A DNA stretch of 64,000 nucleotides from Mameliella sp. MMSF_3455 (GCF_030733205.1 NZ_JASHJL010000024.1:1-64000); one strand, 5' to 3'; numbered from the stretch's first letter, positions 51,378-62,453 are shown. The notes: a model not told the origin generated them from the letters alone. Translations and numbers: made by a program.

Positions 51378-52738
51378 GCCGGGACCTCCGCCGTGATCAG
51401 GTGAAAGAAGGTGCCGGTGACATGTCCCTTTCGAGAGCCGGTCTCTGGCACCGGGTTGCCATCGGCATCCGCCACCGCCGCCAAGGGGGCGTCGGGTTGC
51501 TCGAGGATGGTGGAATAATGGAACTCATGCCCGCGCAGGGCGGTCCCCGGTGCAAAGCCCGTCATCTCCCCCTCCAGCACCGCGCGGCGATATCCCAAGT
51601 GGAACTTGCGCTTCTCGTAAGAGGTCACCAGTCCCAAAAGGCCCGCCATCTGATGCGAAACGCCCTCCTTGTCCACCAATGCCGCGCCAAGCGCCATGTA
51701 CCCGCCGCATTCGCCATGCACGGGCCGCGTCTCGGCGAAGGCCCGCAATCCCGCCCGAAACCGCTCTGCCGCGGCCAGCCGCTCGGCGTGCAACTCTGGG
51801 TAGCCGCCCGGCAACCAGACCAAGTCGGCGCTTTCGTCCGGGACCTCGTCGGCGAGGGGCGAAAACGGCAGGATCTCGGCCCCCGCAGTCCGCCACCCTT
51901 CCAGCAAATGCGGATAGGTAAAGGAAAAAGCCGCATCGCGGGCCAGCGCGATGCGCTGCCCTGGTGGGCGGGCCAAATCGGATGTGGCTGGCGGGCGGGC
52001 CGCTGCCGGGCGCAGCCCGGCGGCCGGGGCGTCCGACTGCCCATCCGCCACCGCACGGATCGCCGCAAGATCGACATGTTCGCGCAGGAAATCGGCATAA
52101 CCCGCGATCGCCGCCTCTAGGTCAGGGTGTTCGACCGCCTGGATCAGGCCAAGGTGCCGTTCCGGCAAGGTCAGATCGCCGCGCCGGGGCAACACGCCCA
52201 GCACCGTGATCCCGGTCTTTTCCATGCCCAGGCGCGTCAGCCGCTCATGCCGCGGAGAGGCGCAGCGGTTCAGGATCACCCCGGCAAAGGGCAGATCGGG
52301 CATGTAGTCCCGGAACCCCATTGCTGTGGCCGCCGCCGATTGCGCCTGTCCGCCGACGTCGACCACCAGCACCACGGGCCAGCCCATGCGCCGGGCGGTC
52401 TCTGCCGAGGACCCGAACCCGCTCTGCCCGCGCGTCGCCACCCCGTCGTAGAGCCCCATCGACCCCTCGCCGATGCAGATATCCGCGCCATCCGCCTGCG
52501 TCGCGACCGCATCCAGCAGACCGCAATCCATCGCCCAGGTATCCAGGTTGAAAGACGCCCGCCCGCTGGCCGCAAGGTGAAAGGCCGGGTCGATATAGTC
52601 GGGGCCGGACTTGAAGGGCTGCACCGCAAGCCCCTCGTCGCGCAAGGCACGCAGCAGCCCCAGCATGACGGTCGTCTTGCCGGTGCCCGACGCAGGGGCC
52701 GAGATCATCAGGCCGGGGGGAAGATCAGTCATCGCCAT
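51374..52738 (-). CDS. cobB: Hydrogenobyrinic acid a,c-diamide synthase
   Basis: About 454 residues. The N-terminal ATP-binding domain has [11 protein letters not shown] (about 13-23). The C-terminal class-I glutamine amidotransferase domain has its nucleophile in [12 protein letters not shown] and the late segments GYRRAVLEG and GHEFHYS. It amidates the a and c side chains using glutamine and ATP. Starts at 52738 or 52732 are both possible; either overlaps the end of cobM. Confidence 0.93.
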   Translation of the reverse strand: MAMTDLPPGLMISAPASGTGKTTVMLGLLRALRDEGLAVQPFKSGPDYIDPAFHLAASGRASFNLDTWAMDCGLLDAVATQADGADICIGEGSMGLYDGVATRGQSGFGSSAETARRMGWPVVLVVDVGGQAQSAAATAMGFRDYMPDLPFAGVILNRCASPRHERLTRLGMEKTGITVLGVLPRRGDLTLPERHLGLIQAVEHPDLEAAIAGYADFLREHVDLAAIRAVADGQSDAPAAGLRPAAARPPATSDLARPPGQRIALARDAAFSFTYPHLLEGWRTAGAEILPFSPLADEVPDESADLVWLPGGYPELHAERLAAAERFRAGLRAFAETRPVHGECGGYMALGAALVDKEGVSHQMAGLLGLVTSYEKRKFHLGYRRAVLEGEMTGFAPGTALRGHEFHYSTILEQPDAPLAAVADADGNPVPETGSRKGHVTGTFFHLITAEVPA

Positions 52739-53519
52739 GTTGCCACTCCGCCCAGGGACTTTCGGCGCTCTGCGGTCTGTAGCGCCTGTCATAATCCGCC
52801 GCATAAAGCCGGCTTTCCGCCCGCGGTCCCTCGCCCAGGGCCGCGCCGACGAGGATCAGCGCAGTGCGCGAAATCCCCTCATCCACAGCCTCTGTTAGGG
52901 TGCCCAGCGTACAACGGATCACCCGTTGGTCGGGCCAGCTGGCACGATAGACGACGGCCACGGGACACTCCGCGCCATAGCCCGGCAGCAACTCTGCCTG
53001 GACCTTTTCCAGTTGCCCCACCGACAGATGCAGCGCCAGTGTCGCCCCCGTGCGGGCGAAATTCGCAAGGCTCTCCCCCTCGGGCATGGGCGAGGCGCGG
53101 CCCTGCGTGCGCGTCAGCACCAGCGATTGCGCCAGTTCCGGCACCGTCAGCTCCACCGCCAACGCCGCCGCCGCCGCCGAAAAGGAGGGCACGCCCGGCG
53201 TCACGTCATAGGGAATCTCCAAGGCATCCAGCCGCCGCAATTGCTCGCCCATTGCCGACCAGACCGAGAGGTCGCCGGAATGCAGCCGCGCCACGTCTTT
53301 GCCCTCGGCATGGGCCGCAGCGATTTCCGCAACGATGGCATCAAGGTCCATCGGCGCCGTGTTCACGATCCTCGCGCCCGGCGGACAATGCGCCAGAACC
53401 GCCTCGGGCACCAGTGACCCGGCATAGAGACAGACCGGGCAGGCCGCGATCAGGCCGCGCCCGCGCAGGGTCAGCAGGTCGGCCGCACCCGGCCCTGCCC
53501 CGATGAAATGTACTGTCAT
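52725..53519 (-). CDS. cobM: Precorrin-4 C11-methyltransferase
   Basis: A 264-residue methylase: [55 protein letters not shown] and [23 protein letters not shown] are typical of CobM/CbiF. It produces precorrin-5. It overlaps cobE by four bases and cobB by 14 (or 8). Confidence 0.94.
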   Translation of the reverse strand: MTVHFIGAGPGAADLLTLRGRGLIAACPVCLYAGSLVPEAVLAHCPPGARIVNTAPMDLDAIVAEIAAAHAEGKDVARLHSGDLSVWSAMGEQLRRLDALEIPYDVTPGVPSFSAAAAALAVELTVPELAQSLVLTRTQGRASPMPEGESLANFARTGATLALHLSVGQLEKVQAELLPGYGAECPVAVVYRASWPDQRVIRCTLGTLTEAVDEGISRTALILVGAALGEGPRAESRLYAADYDRRYRPQSAESPWAEWQHGDD

Positions 53520-53884
53520 GCGCCCTCTCCTTCTGCCAGCGCACAGGTGGCCATGCGGTCGGTCGAGACCACCCGGCGCCCGATCAGCCGCGCCCCCGGC
53601 CCGGCCGCGGCCAGCGCCGCCGCCTCGGCCAGGCTACCTGTGCCGCGCGCCGCCGTGCTGGCCTCCGATTGCGTCTGCACCTCCTGCGCTGAGAGCGTGG
53701 CGGCGTCAATCCCGATCACCGGCAACCCAACTTGCCGCGCAAAGGCCGCGAATGCCGGCGATGTCGCCTTGTCCGCTGCCGTGGCCAGCGCCGAGACCGT
53801 CTGCCCGGACCCCGCCAGGGACAACGCCTCGGCGAGCGCCTGTACCGAGACCGCGCTGCGGAAACCGAACCCCGCGACGATCAC
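53516..53884 (-). CDS. cobE: CobE-family cobalamin biosynthesis protein
   Basis: A 122-residue protein starting at a GTG (53884) that overlaps the cobL stop in [54 protein letters not shown] and [14 protein letters not shown] match CobE and the C-terminal domain of CbiG. Its exact step is unsettled; it is found with the aerobic pathway enzymes and may help in the ring-contraction region. Confidence 0.88.
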   Translation of the reverse strand: MIVAGFGFRSAVSVQALAEALSLAGSGQTVSALATAADKATSPAFAAFARQVGLPVIGIDAATLSAQEVQTQSEASTAARGTGSLAEAAALAAAGPGARLIGRRVVSTDRMATCALAEGEGA

Positions 53885-55080
53885 AGTGTCACACTCCACT
53901 GCACAACCGGGTAGGCCGCTTTCCAGCCCCGGCGCGGCCCCAGAGCTGCCGCCTGTGCCAATTCGATCCGCAAAAGGTCCCCTCCTCGTTCCGCATGGGC
54001 CGCGATCAGCTGCGCCTCGCTTTCCAGTGTCACCGCGTTGGCCACCAACCGCGTTCCCCCGGGCAGATGAGTGAACAACCAGTCCAGCAGCGCCGCGCTC
54101 AGTCCGCCGCCGACAAAGACCACGTCCGGCGCATCCAGTCCTGCCAGAGCTTGCGGCGCATGGCCCGCGACCACCTGCAACCGGTCCACGCCCAGAGCCG
54201 CCGCATTGGCAGTGATCAGCGCAATCCGATCCGCGCGCGGCTCGATCGCGACGGCTTGGGTCGACGGATGGCTCAGCAACCACTCGATCCCGATGCTGCC
54301 GGACCCACCGCCGATGTCCCAAAGCCGTTCCCCGGGTTTCGGCGCCAGGGCCGACAGCGTCAATGCCCGCACAGGGCGCTTGGTCATCACGCCATCGCTG
54401 TCGAAAAACGTATCATCGATACCCGAGGCACGGGACAGTGCCGCCCCTTCTCCGGCGACCTCGACAGCCACCACCACCGGGTGTGAGAATTCCCCGGACA
54501 CAGCCTCGGCCCGCACCTTGGTCACACGTTCCCGCGGACCGCCCAAGGCCTCCATCACCCAAATATGCGAGGTACCGAAACCTACCCCGGCCAGGTATCT
54601 GCCCAGATCCGCCGCAGCCTCGCCATCACGCAGGGTGAGGATCATCCGGACACCCGGGGCCAGATAGGGGCGCAGCCGTGTCAACGGCGCCGCGTGATGC
54701 CCAAGACACAGCGTCCTGTCCAATGCCCAGCCCAGCCGCGCCGCGGCCAGCGCAAAACAGGATACCCCCGGAAGCGCCCGCCATTCACCCGGCCCAAACC
54801 GTCTCGCAATCACGCTGCCCGCACCGAACCAGAACGGATCGCCCGAGGCCAGCACCGCCACCCGTCGCCCGCGAAACCCCTCCAGCAGGTCCAGACCGTC
54901 AGAAAACGGCACCGGCCATTCCACGCGCTCTGCTCCAAGGTCCGGCAACAAGGACAGGTGCCGCGGCGGTCCCATGACGATTTCCGCCCGTTCCAGCGCG
55001 GCGCGGCTTGCAGGCGACAGCCCCTCCGGTCCATCTTCACCCAGACCGATGATCACCAGCCAGGGAGCACCCTCAGACAT
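53881..55080 (-). CDS. cobL: Precorrin-6Y C5,15-methyltransferase (decarboxylating)
   Basis: A 399-residue fusion. The N-terminal CbiE-like methylase (WLVIIGLGEDGPEGLSPASR, ASGDPFWFGAG, ALPGVSCFALAAARLGW; 1-210) methylates C-5/C-15. The C-terminal CbiT-like domain (LWDIGGGSGSIGIEWLLSHP, about 255-275) decarboxylates and methylates. The start at 55080 has AGGAGG nine bases upstream. That start codon shares two bases with the cobK start on the other strand. Confidence 0.94.
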   Translation of the reverse strand: MSEGAPWLVIIGLGEDGPEGLSPASRAALERAEIVMGPPRHLSLLPDLGAERVEWPVPFSDGLDLLEGFRGRRVAVLASGDPFWFGAGSVIARRFGPGEWRALPGVSCFALAAARLGWALDRTLCLGHHAAPLTRLRPYLAPGVRMILTLRDGEAAADLGRYLAGVGFGTSHIWVMEALGGPRERVTKVRAEAVSGEFSHPVVVAVEVAGEGAALSRASGIDDTFFDSDGVMTKRPVRALTLSALAPKPGERLWDIGGGSGSIGIEWLLSHPSTQAVAIEPRADRIALITANAAALGVDRLQVVAGHAPQALAGLDAPDVVFVGGGLSAALLDWLFTHLPGGTRLVANAVTLESEAQLIAAHAERGGDLLRIELAQAAALGPRRGWKAAYPVVQWSVTL

Positions 55081-55834
55081 GACGCCGAACCTCCTGGTCC
55101 TGGCCGGCACGACAGAGGCCACGGCGCTGGCCAACCTGATGGCGGAACGCGGGGTCAAGGGCACCGTCAGCTTTGCCGGCAGGGTCGAACGTCCGCGCCG
55201 CCAGCCCCTGCCACAGCGCGTCGGAGGCTTTGGCGGTATCGAAGGGCTGGCGCGCTACATCCGCGACACTGGCATCACGCACCTGGTGGACGCCACCCAT
55301 CCCTTTGCCGCGCAGATGAGCACCAACGCCGTGCACGCGGCCCGACAGGCGGGGATCCCCATGCTGGCCCTGACGCGGCCCGCCTGGCAGGCGCAGGCCG
55401 GGGATCGCTGGCGCCATGTACCGGACATTGCCGGTGCGGTCGCCACTCTGGACACCACGCCCCGCCGGGTCATGCTGGCCGTTGGCCGGATGCACCTGGA
55501 AGAGTTTGCGCCCAACCCGCAGCATTACTACCTGCTGCGGCTGGTCGATCCCCCGAAGTCCCCGCCGCCCTTCGCCGAATACCACGTCATCTTGGATCGC
55601 GGGCCTTTCACCGCCGAAGGCGACCGAGCGCTGATGCAGGACCACGCCATCGACCTGGTGGTGTCGAAGAACGCGGGCGGCAGCGGCGCCTCGGCCAAAC
55701 TGGACGCCGCGCGGGCGCTGAACATCCCGGTCGTGATGATCGACCGCCCCGCCCTGCCCGAGCGCCACGAGGTCGCCACCCCGCAGGAGGTGCTGGACTG
55801 GCTGGCTCATTCCGGGACGGACCTTGGGGTATAG
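55079..55834 (+). CDS. cobK: Precorrin-6A reductase, on the opposite strand to the rest of the cob run
   Basis: A 251-residue NADPH-dependent reductase: LLVLAGTTEATALANLMAERG, GGIEGLARYIRDTGITHLVD-ATHPFAAQMSTNA, and VSKNAGGSGASAKLDAAR fit CobK/CbiJ. It reduces precorrin-6A to 6B. The ATG at 55079 overlaps the divergent cobL ATG; AGGGAG is about 11 bases upstream, inside cobL. Its 3' end overlaps the convergent cobJ by 28 bases. It is therefore flanked without spacing on both sides, and its promoter must lie within cobL. Confidence 0.93.
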   Translation: MTPNLLVLAGTTEATALANLMAERGVKGTVSFAGRVERPRRQPLPQRVGGFGGIEGLARYIRDTGITHLVDATHPFAAQMSTNAVHAARQAGIPMLALTRPAWQAQAGDRWRHVPDIAGAVATLDTTPRRVMLAVGRMHLEEFAPNPQHYYLLRLVDPPKSPPPFAEYHVILDRGPFTAEGDRALMQDHAIDLVVSKNAGGSGASAKLDAARALNIPVVMIDRPALPERHEVATPQEVLDWLAHSGTDLGV

Positions 55835-56559
55835 ACCCAAGGCGCACCCTCCCGCTCGATCACCCGCGTCAGCGAGGAGCCGACAAGGACGACGGTGCGC
55901 ATGTCCGCCATCTCGGGCGTGGCGTCACACAGGCGGACCACCCGCAGCTCTTCCTCGGGCGTCGAGACGGCGCGGGCAAAGATCATCACCCGCTCCGGTT
56001 CGCAGGCTTCGCGCAGCACGTCCAAGGCACGGCCAAAGCCCTCGGGACGGGACTTGGACCGCGGATTGTAGAACCCCATGGCAAAATCCGCCTCTGCCGC
56101 CAGACGCAGGCGTTTCTCGATCAGCGCCCAGGGCTTGAGGTTGTCGCTGAGGTTGATGGCGCAGAAATCATGTCCCAGTGGCGCACCCGCCTTGGCCGCC
56201 GCCGCCAGCATCGCGGTGATGCCGGGCAATACCCGGATCTCAAGCGCGCGCCATTCCGCCGGGCCGGCCTCGACCGCTTCAAAGACCGCCGAGGCCATTG
56301 CAAAGACACCCGGATCGCCCGACGAGACCACGACCACCCGCCGCCCCTCTGCCGCCATATCCAGCGCGTGGCGGGAACGGTCCAGTTCCACGCGATTGTC
56401 GCTTTCGTGCAGGCGCAGCCCTTCTCGCGGCGGGATGCGCCGGACGTAGGGAATATAGCCGACAATATCGGTCGCTTCCTGCAGGGCCGCCGTCACCTCG
56501 GGGGTGACCAGCGCCTCGTCTCCCGGACCCAGGCCCGCGATCACGACCCAGCCGCTCAT
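55807..56559 (-). CDS. cobJ: Precorrin-3B C17-methyltransferase
   Basis: A 250-residue methylase: VVIAGLGPGDEALVTPEVTAAL, VGYIPYVRRI, VVVSSGDPGVFAMASAV, PGITAMLAAAAKAGAPLGHDFCAINLSD and GFYNPRSKSRP are all CobJ/CbiH signatures. It methylates C-17 and contracts the ring to give precorrin-4. It overlaps cobI by four bases. Confidence 0.95.
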   Translation of the reverse strand: MSGWVVIAGLGPGDEALVTPEVTAALQEATDIVGYIPYVRRIPPREGLRLHESDNRVELDRSRHALDMAAEGRRVVVVSSGDPGVFAMASAVFEAVEAGPAEWRALEIRVLPGITAMLAAAAKAGAPLGHDFCAINLSDNLKPWALIEKRLRLAAEADFAMGFYNPRSKSRPEGFGRALDVLREACEPERVMIFARAVSTPEEELRVVRLCDATPEMADMRTVVLVGSSLTRVIEREGAPWVYTPRSVPE

Positions 56560-57284
56560 GGCCTGCGCCCCTGTCCGTGCACGATGACGATCGAGAAATA
56601 GGGCGACACGCGGTCATCCGCCTCGGCCAGGGGCATGACGGTCTGCCCGTCCATGCTGGCGTATTCCACCAGCCAGGCGCGGTCCATCTTGCCCGCCGCC
56701 TGCAACGCCTCGCGGATCTTGGGCAGGTTCCGACCGATTTTCATGACCACCAGCGCATCCGCATCCAACGCCCCGCGCGTCAATTCCGCCAGGGGCAACG
56801 TGCCCATCAGCACCGACAGGATGTCATCGCCCCAGGTCACCGGCGCACCGGTCGCCGTCCAGGCCGCGGACATGCCGGTGATCGCGGGCACCACATGCAC
56901 CGGCACGTCGTCCTTGAGCCGGGTATAAAGATGCATGAAGGAGCCATAGAAGAACGGGTCGCCCTCGCAGAGCACGACCACGTCCTCGCCCGCCGCCACC
57001 AACGCTTTCAGATGCGCGACACAATCGGAATAGAATGCCGATAGGATCTGGTTGTAACGCGGGTCCGACAGCGGAATCTCGGTCGTGACCGGATATTCCA
57101 TCGCGAATTCAACCGCATTCTCGCGCAGCATTCCGTCGACGATCCCGCGCGCGCGGCCGGACCGCCCCGCCTTGCGGAAAAAGGCCACATGCCGTGCATT
57201 GCGCACCAGCCGGTCGGCGCGCACGCTCATCAATTCGGGGTCGCCGGGGCCAAGCCCGACGCCGAAGACCGTCCCGCCCCTCAT
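56556..57284 (-). CDS. cobI: Precorrin-2 C20-methyltransferase
   Basis: A 242-residue methylase that forms precorrin-3A. TVFGVGLGPGDPELMSVRADRL, YPVTTEIPLSDPRYNQILS, VVVLCEGDPFFYGSFMHLY and VVPAITGMSAAWTATGAPV are characteristic. The ATG at 57284 overlaps the cobH stop (ATGA); the open frame upstream is inside cobH and not real. Confidence 0.94.
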   Translation of the reverse strand: MRGGTVFGVGLGPGDPELMSVRADRLVRNARHVAFFRKAGRSGRARGIVDGMLRENAVEFAMEYPVTTEIPLSDPRYNQILSAFYSDCVAHLKALVAAGEDVVVLCEGDPFFYGSFMHLYTRLKDDVPVHVVPAITGMSAAWTATGAPVTWGDDILSVLMGTLPLAELTRGALDADALVVMKIGRNLPKIREALQAAGKMDRAWLVEYASMDGQTVMPLAEADDRVSPYFSIVIVHGQGRRP

Positions 57285-57910
57285 TCCGCGCGGCTCGCGA
57301 TGGCGTTGATGGCGGCGACGGTGATGGCACTGCCGCCCAGCCGCCCTTCGACGATCAGCGAGGGCACCGGCTGTGCCTCCCACAGGGCGTCCTTGCTTTC
57401 TCGCGCGCCCACAAATCCCACCGGGCAGCCGATGATCGCCGCCGGGCGCGGGCACTCCGGATCCTCGAGCATCTCCAGAAGGTGGAACAGCGCCGTGGGC
57501 GCGTTGCCGATGGCCACCAGGGCGCCCGCCAGCCGGGGCCGCCACAGTTCCAGCGCCGCCGCAGAGCGCGTGGTGCCGAGCTGCGTGGCCAGGTCCGGAA
57601 CCTCGGGCTCGCGCAGGGTGCAGATCACGTCATTGCCGGCCGGCAGGCGTTTGCGTGTCACCCCCTCGGAAACCATGAAGGCATCGCAAAAGATCGGCGC
57701 GCCCGCCTCCAGCGCCGCGCGTGCGGCTGCAACCATGCCGGGCGACACTTTCACATCGCGCTCCAGCCCCACGAGGCCGGCGGCATGGATCATGCGCACC
57801 ACCACCTGTTCCTCGTCTCGGGCAAAGCGGTCCAGCTCTGCCTCGGCGCGGATGGTGGCAAAGCTCTCCTTGTAGATGGCCGCGCCGTCTTTTTCGTATG
57901 TATAGGGCAT
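57281..57910 (-). CDS. cobH: Precorrin-8X methylmutase
   Basis: A 209-residue protein. YTYEKDGAAIYKESFATIRAEA opens it, VVRMIHAAGLVGLERDVKVS carries the catalytic His, and GAPIFCDAFMVSEGVTRKRL and IIGCPVGFVGARESKDAL complete the family pattern. It moves the C-11 methyl to C-12 to give hydrogenobyrinic acid. It follows cobG by five bases. Confidence 0.95.
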   Translation of the reverse strand: MPYTYEKDGAAIYKESFATIRAEAELDRFARDEEQVVVRMIHAAGLVGLERDVKVSPGMVAAARAALEAGAPIFCDAFMVSEGVTRKRLPAGNDVICTLREPEVPDLATQLGTTRSAAALELWRPRLAGALVAIGNAPTALFHLLEMLEDPECPRPAAIIGCPVGFVGARESKDALWEAQPVPSLIVEGRLGGSAITVAAINAIASRAE

Positions 57911-57915
57911 TGATT

Positions 57916-59061
57916 TCAGGGCCTGATAAGTTCGTTGATGTCCAAAGGGGTCAGCCCGCGGCGGAGCGGCTCATCCCACGGCGCCCCCGGCGTGACAAGA
58001 TCGAATGCGCCGCCATTCCCCACCAAGGTACGATCGGCAGCGCGCGGAAAGGCACAGCCCTTGGCACAGCCCGAGACGTGCCAACGCCGGCCCTCGGGCA
58101 CATGCGCGGCAAGGCTGCGGGCGAGATCGCGGGTGGCGACACTGGCCTGCGGGCAACCCGGCGCACCGGTACACGCCTCGATCCGGCGGATCGGGTCGCG
58201 CGGGTCGGTGACGAGGTCGTCGTGCGGGGTCAGACGGGTGACAGCGGGCAAGTAGAGCATCCTGAACGGGGTCACGCGCAGTTCGGAGCCGGTTCCAGCC
58301 AGGTGTCGCAGCGCCTGCGCCGTGAACAGGCCAAAGGGCGCAGCCACGCAGATCCCGGCAGAACGAGGTCCCGGCTCTGGGGCCGGAACGGGTTCATTCG
58401 GGACGGCCGTGCCGCGCAAACACGCGGGCAGTTCGGCGCCCGACGCGATGTGCCGCGCCATGCGTCCGCGCCCGTCTGATCCGACACCGCCGCTGTCGAG
58501 GAACCAGGCCGCCAGATCCAACGCCAAGCGCACTGCCTCTTCCTCGACCACCGTGCGCCCGGTGGCGCAGCCATCGGCGCGGACTATAAGCCCATCGCCG
58601 GCCGCTTCGATCCGGATATCGCCGCTGACCTCGTCCAGTTGTCGTTGCGGGCCGGGATCGATCACGAACCCGAATTTCTCCGGCAGTCCCGCAAAGCGCG
58701 CCGCCTCGAGTCCCTGATACAGGGCCTCGGCAAGGGGGTCAGCCGTGCCATCGTCAAACGGCGCGAGGATCACGTTGCGCCGCGCCTCACGCTCGGCAGC
58801 GCCGGGCAACAGGCCCAGCGAATCCAGCCGCTCGATCACCTGCGGGAACCCGTCATCCGTGACACCGCGCAGTTGCAGATTGGCCCGCGCCGTCACCTCG
58901 ACGATCCCACTGCCAAGGCTCTCGGCGATCTCCGCCAGCCCCTGCGCTTGATCGACGTCGATCCGCCCAAGATGCGGACGTACCCGCACCACCAACCCGT
59001 CGCCCGAGCGCATCGGACGATATGCGCCCGGACACCACCCCTTGATCTCGGGCACGCTCAT
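57916..59061 (-). CDS. cobG: Precorrin-3B synthase (oxygen-dependent monooxygenase)
   Basis: A 381-residue sulfite/nitrite reductase-fold protein. Two cysteine pairs, [11 protein letters not shown] and [10 protein letters not shown], hold the iron-sulfur cluster, and duplicated half-domains start [16 protein letters not shown] and [16 protein letters not shown]. CobG uses molecular oxygen to hydroxylate C-20, which marks this as the aerobic pathway. Overlaps cobN by four bases. Confidence 0.93.
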   Translation of the reverse strand: MSVPEIKGWCPGAYRPMRSGDGLVVRVRPHLGRIDVDQAQGLAEIAESLGSGIVEVTARANLQLRGVTDDGFPQVIERLDSLGLLPGAAEREARRNVILAPFDDGTADPLAEALYQGLEAARFAGLPEKFGFVIDPGPQRQLDEVSGDIRIEAAGDGLIVRADGCATGRTVVEEEAVRLALDLAAWFLDSGGVGSDGRGRMARHIASGAELPACLRGTAVPNEPVPAPEPGPRSAGICVAAPFGLFTAQALRHLAGTGSELRVTPFRMLYLPAVTRLTPHDDLVTDPRDPIRRIEACTGAPGCPQASVATRDLARSLAAHVPEGRRWHVSGCAKGCAFPRAADRTLVGNGGAFDLVTPGAPWDEPLRRGLTPLDINELIRP

Positions 59062-62000
59062 TCCGCCGCCTCCAGCGCGGCAAGGATCGAGTTCCGGCGG
59101 GTCTGCCAGAGCCCCGCCGCATGCAGTGCCGCGAACCGTGCCCGCATGGCCTCAAATGCCTCGGGGTTGGCCTCTTGCAGGAACTCCGTCACCGCTTCAT
59201 CGCCCAGCGTCGCATCGTAGTAGAGATCAAAAAGATGCCCCGGCACCACGTCTGCCAGTTGCGCGAAGGCGGCCATGTTCTCCAGCGTTGCGGCAATTTC
59301 CGCCGCCCCCCGGAACCCGTGCCGTTGCATCCCGGCCAACCATACCGGATTGGCCGCCCGCGCCTGGACCACGCGGGCGATCTCTTCGGTCAATCCCCGC
59401 GCGCGGGGGCGCGACGGATCCGTGTTGTCCATGTGGTAGAGCGCGGCCTTGCCCCCGGTCACGCTCTGGGCTGCGGCAAAGCCCGCCTCGTGACTGGCGT
59501 AATCCTCGGCCAACAGAAGGTCGGTTTCCGGCAGATCCTGAAGGTGCACGAAGGCCTCTGCCGCACGCACCCTTTCCCGCAAGCCCGCGGCGTCGCGTTC
59601 GCCCTCCCCCCGGTCATAGGCCCAGGCCGAGGCCGCTAGCCAGGCCTCACCCGCCGCCTGTCGCGATCCCTCGGAATAGTCGCCGATCTGCGCCCCGATC
59701 CCAAGGCCAAAGGACCCCGGCGCCGGGCCGAAGACCCGCGCGCCCGCCTGCCCGACAAAGGGGTTCCAGTCACGCGCCTCGTCGCGTTCGGAGAGCGCCT
59801 TGACCGCCTGACCGAAAAGCGTGGACAGCGTCGGAAAAACATCGCGGAACAGGCCAGACACACGCAGCGTGACGTCGATCCGGGGCCGCTCCAGCTCGGC
59901 AATGGGGATGACCTCGATCCCGCTGACGCGCTCGCTGCCCTGGTCCCAGACGGGGCGCACCCCCAAGAGATGCAGCGCCATGGCAAACTCCTCGCCAGCC
60001 GTGCGCATTGTGGCCGAGCCCCAGAGATCCACGATCAGCCCGCGCGGCCAGTCGCCCTCGTCCTGCAGGTGTCGCCGCACCAGTTCCTCGCCCAGCTTGA
60101 CGCCCTGAGCATAGGCGCTGCGCGTCGGAACCGAGCGTGGGTCGGTCGTAAACAGGTTGCGCCCCGTCGGCAGGACATCGCTGCGCCCCCGGTACGGCGA
60201 GCCTGACGGTCCGGCCGCGATCCGCTTGCCATCCAGCGCGTCGATCAGCGCACGACGTTCCGCCGCGACGGACTCCGCCGCATCGATCCCGCCACCCGTC
60301 ACGGGCGCCCGCCCCCAGACGTGCAGCCCATCGCCGAACTGGCTTTCCTTGATGTCACAGACAAAGCGGTCGATCCGGGTGATCGCCTCGGCGGTGCTGG
60401 CGCTGGTCTCGAGGCCGAGATCCCCTTCGACCCCAACCGCTTGCGCTTCGGCCCGAATGTCCTGCATCAGCCGATCGCGTCGTCTTGGATCCAGCCCGTC
60501 GGCATTGGAAAACTCGTCCAGAAGCGCCTCGAGCCGGGCCAGCCGTTCCGGAACGGCGGCCTCGCGCAAGGGCGGTGGTACATGGCCCAGCGTCACCGCG
60601 CCGATGCGGCGTTTCGCCTGCGCTGCCTCACCGGGATCGTTGACGATGAAAGGATAGATTACCGGCATCCCACCTGTCAGCGCCTCGGGCCAACAGGCAT
60701 TGGACAGCGCGACCGATTTGCCGGGCAGCCACTCCAGCGTGCCATGCGCGCCGATATGGATCAGCGCATCCACTCTCTGCTGCAGCCACAGGTAGAAGGC
60801 GACATAGGCATGGCGCGGCACGCGGGACAGGTCGTGGTAGTCGTCGTCTCGCTGCTCCGGCGTGCCGCGTTCCGGCTGCAGCGCCACCAGCGCCTTGCCC
60901 CGCTTCAGCACGCGGAAGGAAAATTCGCCATCGACAACATCCGCATCCGCCTCGGGCACACCCCAGGCGGCCTCGAGATCGTCACGCAAGGCCTCGGGCA
61001 GGCGCGCCAGTGCGGCCCTGTATTCTCCCAGGGGCCAGTTCAGATGCGCCGCGCGCAGCGCCTCCGCCGACACTTCCGAACCGACGTCGTGACCGGTCTC
61101 TGCGAGATCGGCAAGGATCGCCTCTGCCGAGGCAAGCGCGTCCAGCCCGACCGCATGGGCCAGGTTCCAGTCGCGCCCCGGATAGGTTGAAAGCACCAGC
61201 GCCAGCCGCCGGTCGGCTTCGGGCGTGGCCGCCAGCCTGGTCCAACGCGCAACACGATCGGCTGCGGCCATCACCTGCACCGCATCCGCCGCATGGGCGA
61301 CGCGGGCAAATTGCAGATCCGGATCGCGCGCCTGCGGTTCCTTGAAGGACACGGCGCCCGTGAACAGCCGCCCGTCAACTTCCGGCAATACCACGTGCAT
61401 GGCCAGGTCGGCGGGGGACAGGCCCCGCTCCGCCTCGGCCCAGGCCGCGCGCGAAGAAGTCGCCAGGGCCACCTGGAAGACAGGCACCTCTCCCGCATCC
61501 AGCGGCGAATCCCCCTCGGCCCCGCGCCCGGAAAAGGCGGTTGCATTGACGATGGCGACGGGCGCCAGGTGCGCCACCTGCCGCGCCAGCCATCCCGAGG
61601 CGCCCGGCGCCTTCAGCGAAGGCGCGAACAACCCCAAAACGTCAAAGCCGCGCGCCCGCAATTCGGCGCATAGCGCCTCCATGGGCGCCATGTCCGCCGA
61701 TACGAGGTAAGAGCGGTAGAAAACCAGGCAGACCAGCGGGCGCGGTTTCTTCTCTCCCGAAATCCTCTCGGGGGGGCTTGCCTCCGGCAAGCGGGGGGCA
61801 GACAGCCCCCCTCCGCCCTCGCCATCCCGCAACGCCGCCAGAACCGGGCAGCAGACCCCGTGCTCCGGCAGCCAGCCGCCGACCTGCGGCAACCCCTTGG
61901 CGCCGCGCACCGGCCCGGCATAGAGCCCCGCCGCCAACGCCATCTGTGCCAGCGCGGCCTGGGCCGCCACCGCGCCGCCCGCGTCGCAAAGATGTGCCAA

Positions 62001-62420
62001 CCGCCGCAGGGTGGAGACCGGCAGGGTCGAGACCTCGTCCAGCCGCGTATCGACCCGCCCATCCCCCGGCAGCACCGCCAGGGCGATCCCCTTCGCCTGT
62101 GCCAAGGCGGCGATCTGCTGGATGCCATAGGCCCAATAGGGCACGCCACCGATCAGCCGGACCAGGATGCCCTTGGCCCCCTCCAGAGTCTGTTCAACAT
62201 AGGTGTCCACAGAGAGCGGATGTTTCAGCGCCGCGATATTGGCCAGCCGCAACGAGGGCATTCGCCCCGCGCGCCCGCCGCCCCGCTCCCAGCCGGCGGC
62301 AAAGGCGCCGAGGTCGGAATCCGAGAAGGACAGCACCACAAGGTCCGCCGGGCTTTGCGCCAGATCGGTCGGGGTCTCGCTCTCTTCGAGTCCGTGGCTT
62401 TCGCGAAAGATGACGTGCAT
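59058..62420 (-). CDS. cobN: Cobaltochelatase large subunit CobN, with an embedded repeat copy
   Basis: A 1120-residue protein that inserts Co2+ into hydrogenobyrinic acid a,c-diamide together with CobS and CobT (not in the window). Typical segments include [60 protein letters not shown] and [20 protein letters not shown]. Residues about 199-226 ([19 protein letters not shown], then ERISGEKKP) are encoded by a copy of the GC-rich repeat read antisense, placed just before [20 protein letters not shown] in an inter-domain linker. The frame stays open, so the protein is probably functional. Confidence 0.94.
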   Translation of the reverse strand: MHVIFRESHGLEESETPTDLAQSPADLVVLSFSDSDLGAFAAGWERGGGRAGRMPSLRLANIAALKHPLSVDTYVEQTLEGAKGILVRLIGGVPYWAYGIQQIAALAQAKGIALAVLPGDGRVDTRLDEVSTLPVSTLRRLAHLCDAGGAVAAQAALAQMALAAGLYAGPVRGAKGLPQVGGWLPEHGVCCPVLAALRDGEGGGGLSAPRLPEASPPERISGEKKPRPLVCLVFYRSYLVSADMAPMEALCAELRARGFDVLGLFAPSLKAPGASGWLARQVAHLAPVAIVNATAFSGRGAEGDSPLDAGEVPVFQVALATSSRAAWAEAERGLSPADLAMHVVLPEVDGRLFTGAVSFKEPQARDPDLQFARVAHAADAVQVMAAADRVARWTRLAATPEADRRLALVLSTYPGRDWNLAHAVGLDALASAEAILADLAETGHDVGSEVSAEALRAAHLNWPLGEYRAALARLPEALRDDLEAAWGVPEADADVVDGEFSFRVLKRGKALVALQPERGTPEQRDDDYHDLSRVPRHAYVAFYLWLQQRVDALIHIGAHGTLEWLPGKSVALSNACWPEALTGGMPVIYPFIVNDPGEAAQAKRRIGAVTLGHVPPPLREAAVPERLARLEALLDEFSNADGLDPRRRDRLMQDIRAEAQAVGVEGDLGLETSASTAEAITRIDRFVCDIKESQFGDGLHVWGRAPVTGGGIDAAESVAAERRALIDALDGKRIAAGPSGSPYRGRSDVLPTGRNLFTTDPRSVPTRSAYAQGVKLGEELVRRHLQDEGDWPRGLIVDLWGSATMRTAGEEFAMALHLLGVRPVWDQGSERVSGIEVIPIAELERPRIDVTLRVSGLFRDVFPTLSTLFGQAVKALSERDEARDWNPFVGQAGARVFGPAPGSFGLGIGAQIGDYSEGSRQAAGEAWLAASAWAYDRGEGERDAAGLRERVRAAEAFVHLQDLPETDLLLAEDYASHEAGFAAAQSVTGGKAALYHMDNTDPSRPRARGLTEEIARVVQARAANPVWLAGMQRHGFRGAAEIAATLENMAAFAQLADVVPGHLFDLYYDATLGDEAVTEFLQEANPEAFEAMRARFAALHAAGLWQTRRNSILAALEAAE
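61744..61820 (+). repeat. GC-rich double-hairpin repeat, copy D, inside cobN
   Basis: GGTTTCTTCTCTCCCGAAAT, CCTCTCGGGGGGG, hairpin CTTGCC-TCC-GGCAAG (61777-61791), then GGGGGGC (61793-61799)-AGACA-GCCCCCC (61805-61811). Order and spacing match copies A-C, and both hairpins keep their pairing. It lies antisense within the cobN reading frame. Confidence 0.78.
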
Positions 62421-62453
62421 GACACCGCTCCGGCGCGGCGGGTAAGGCCCGCC

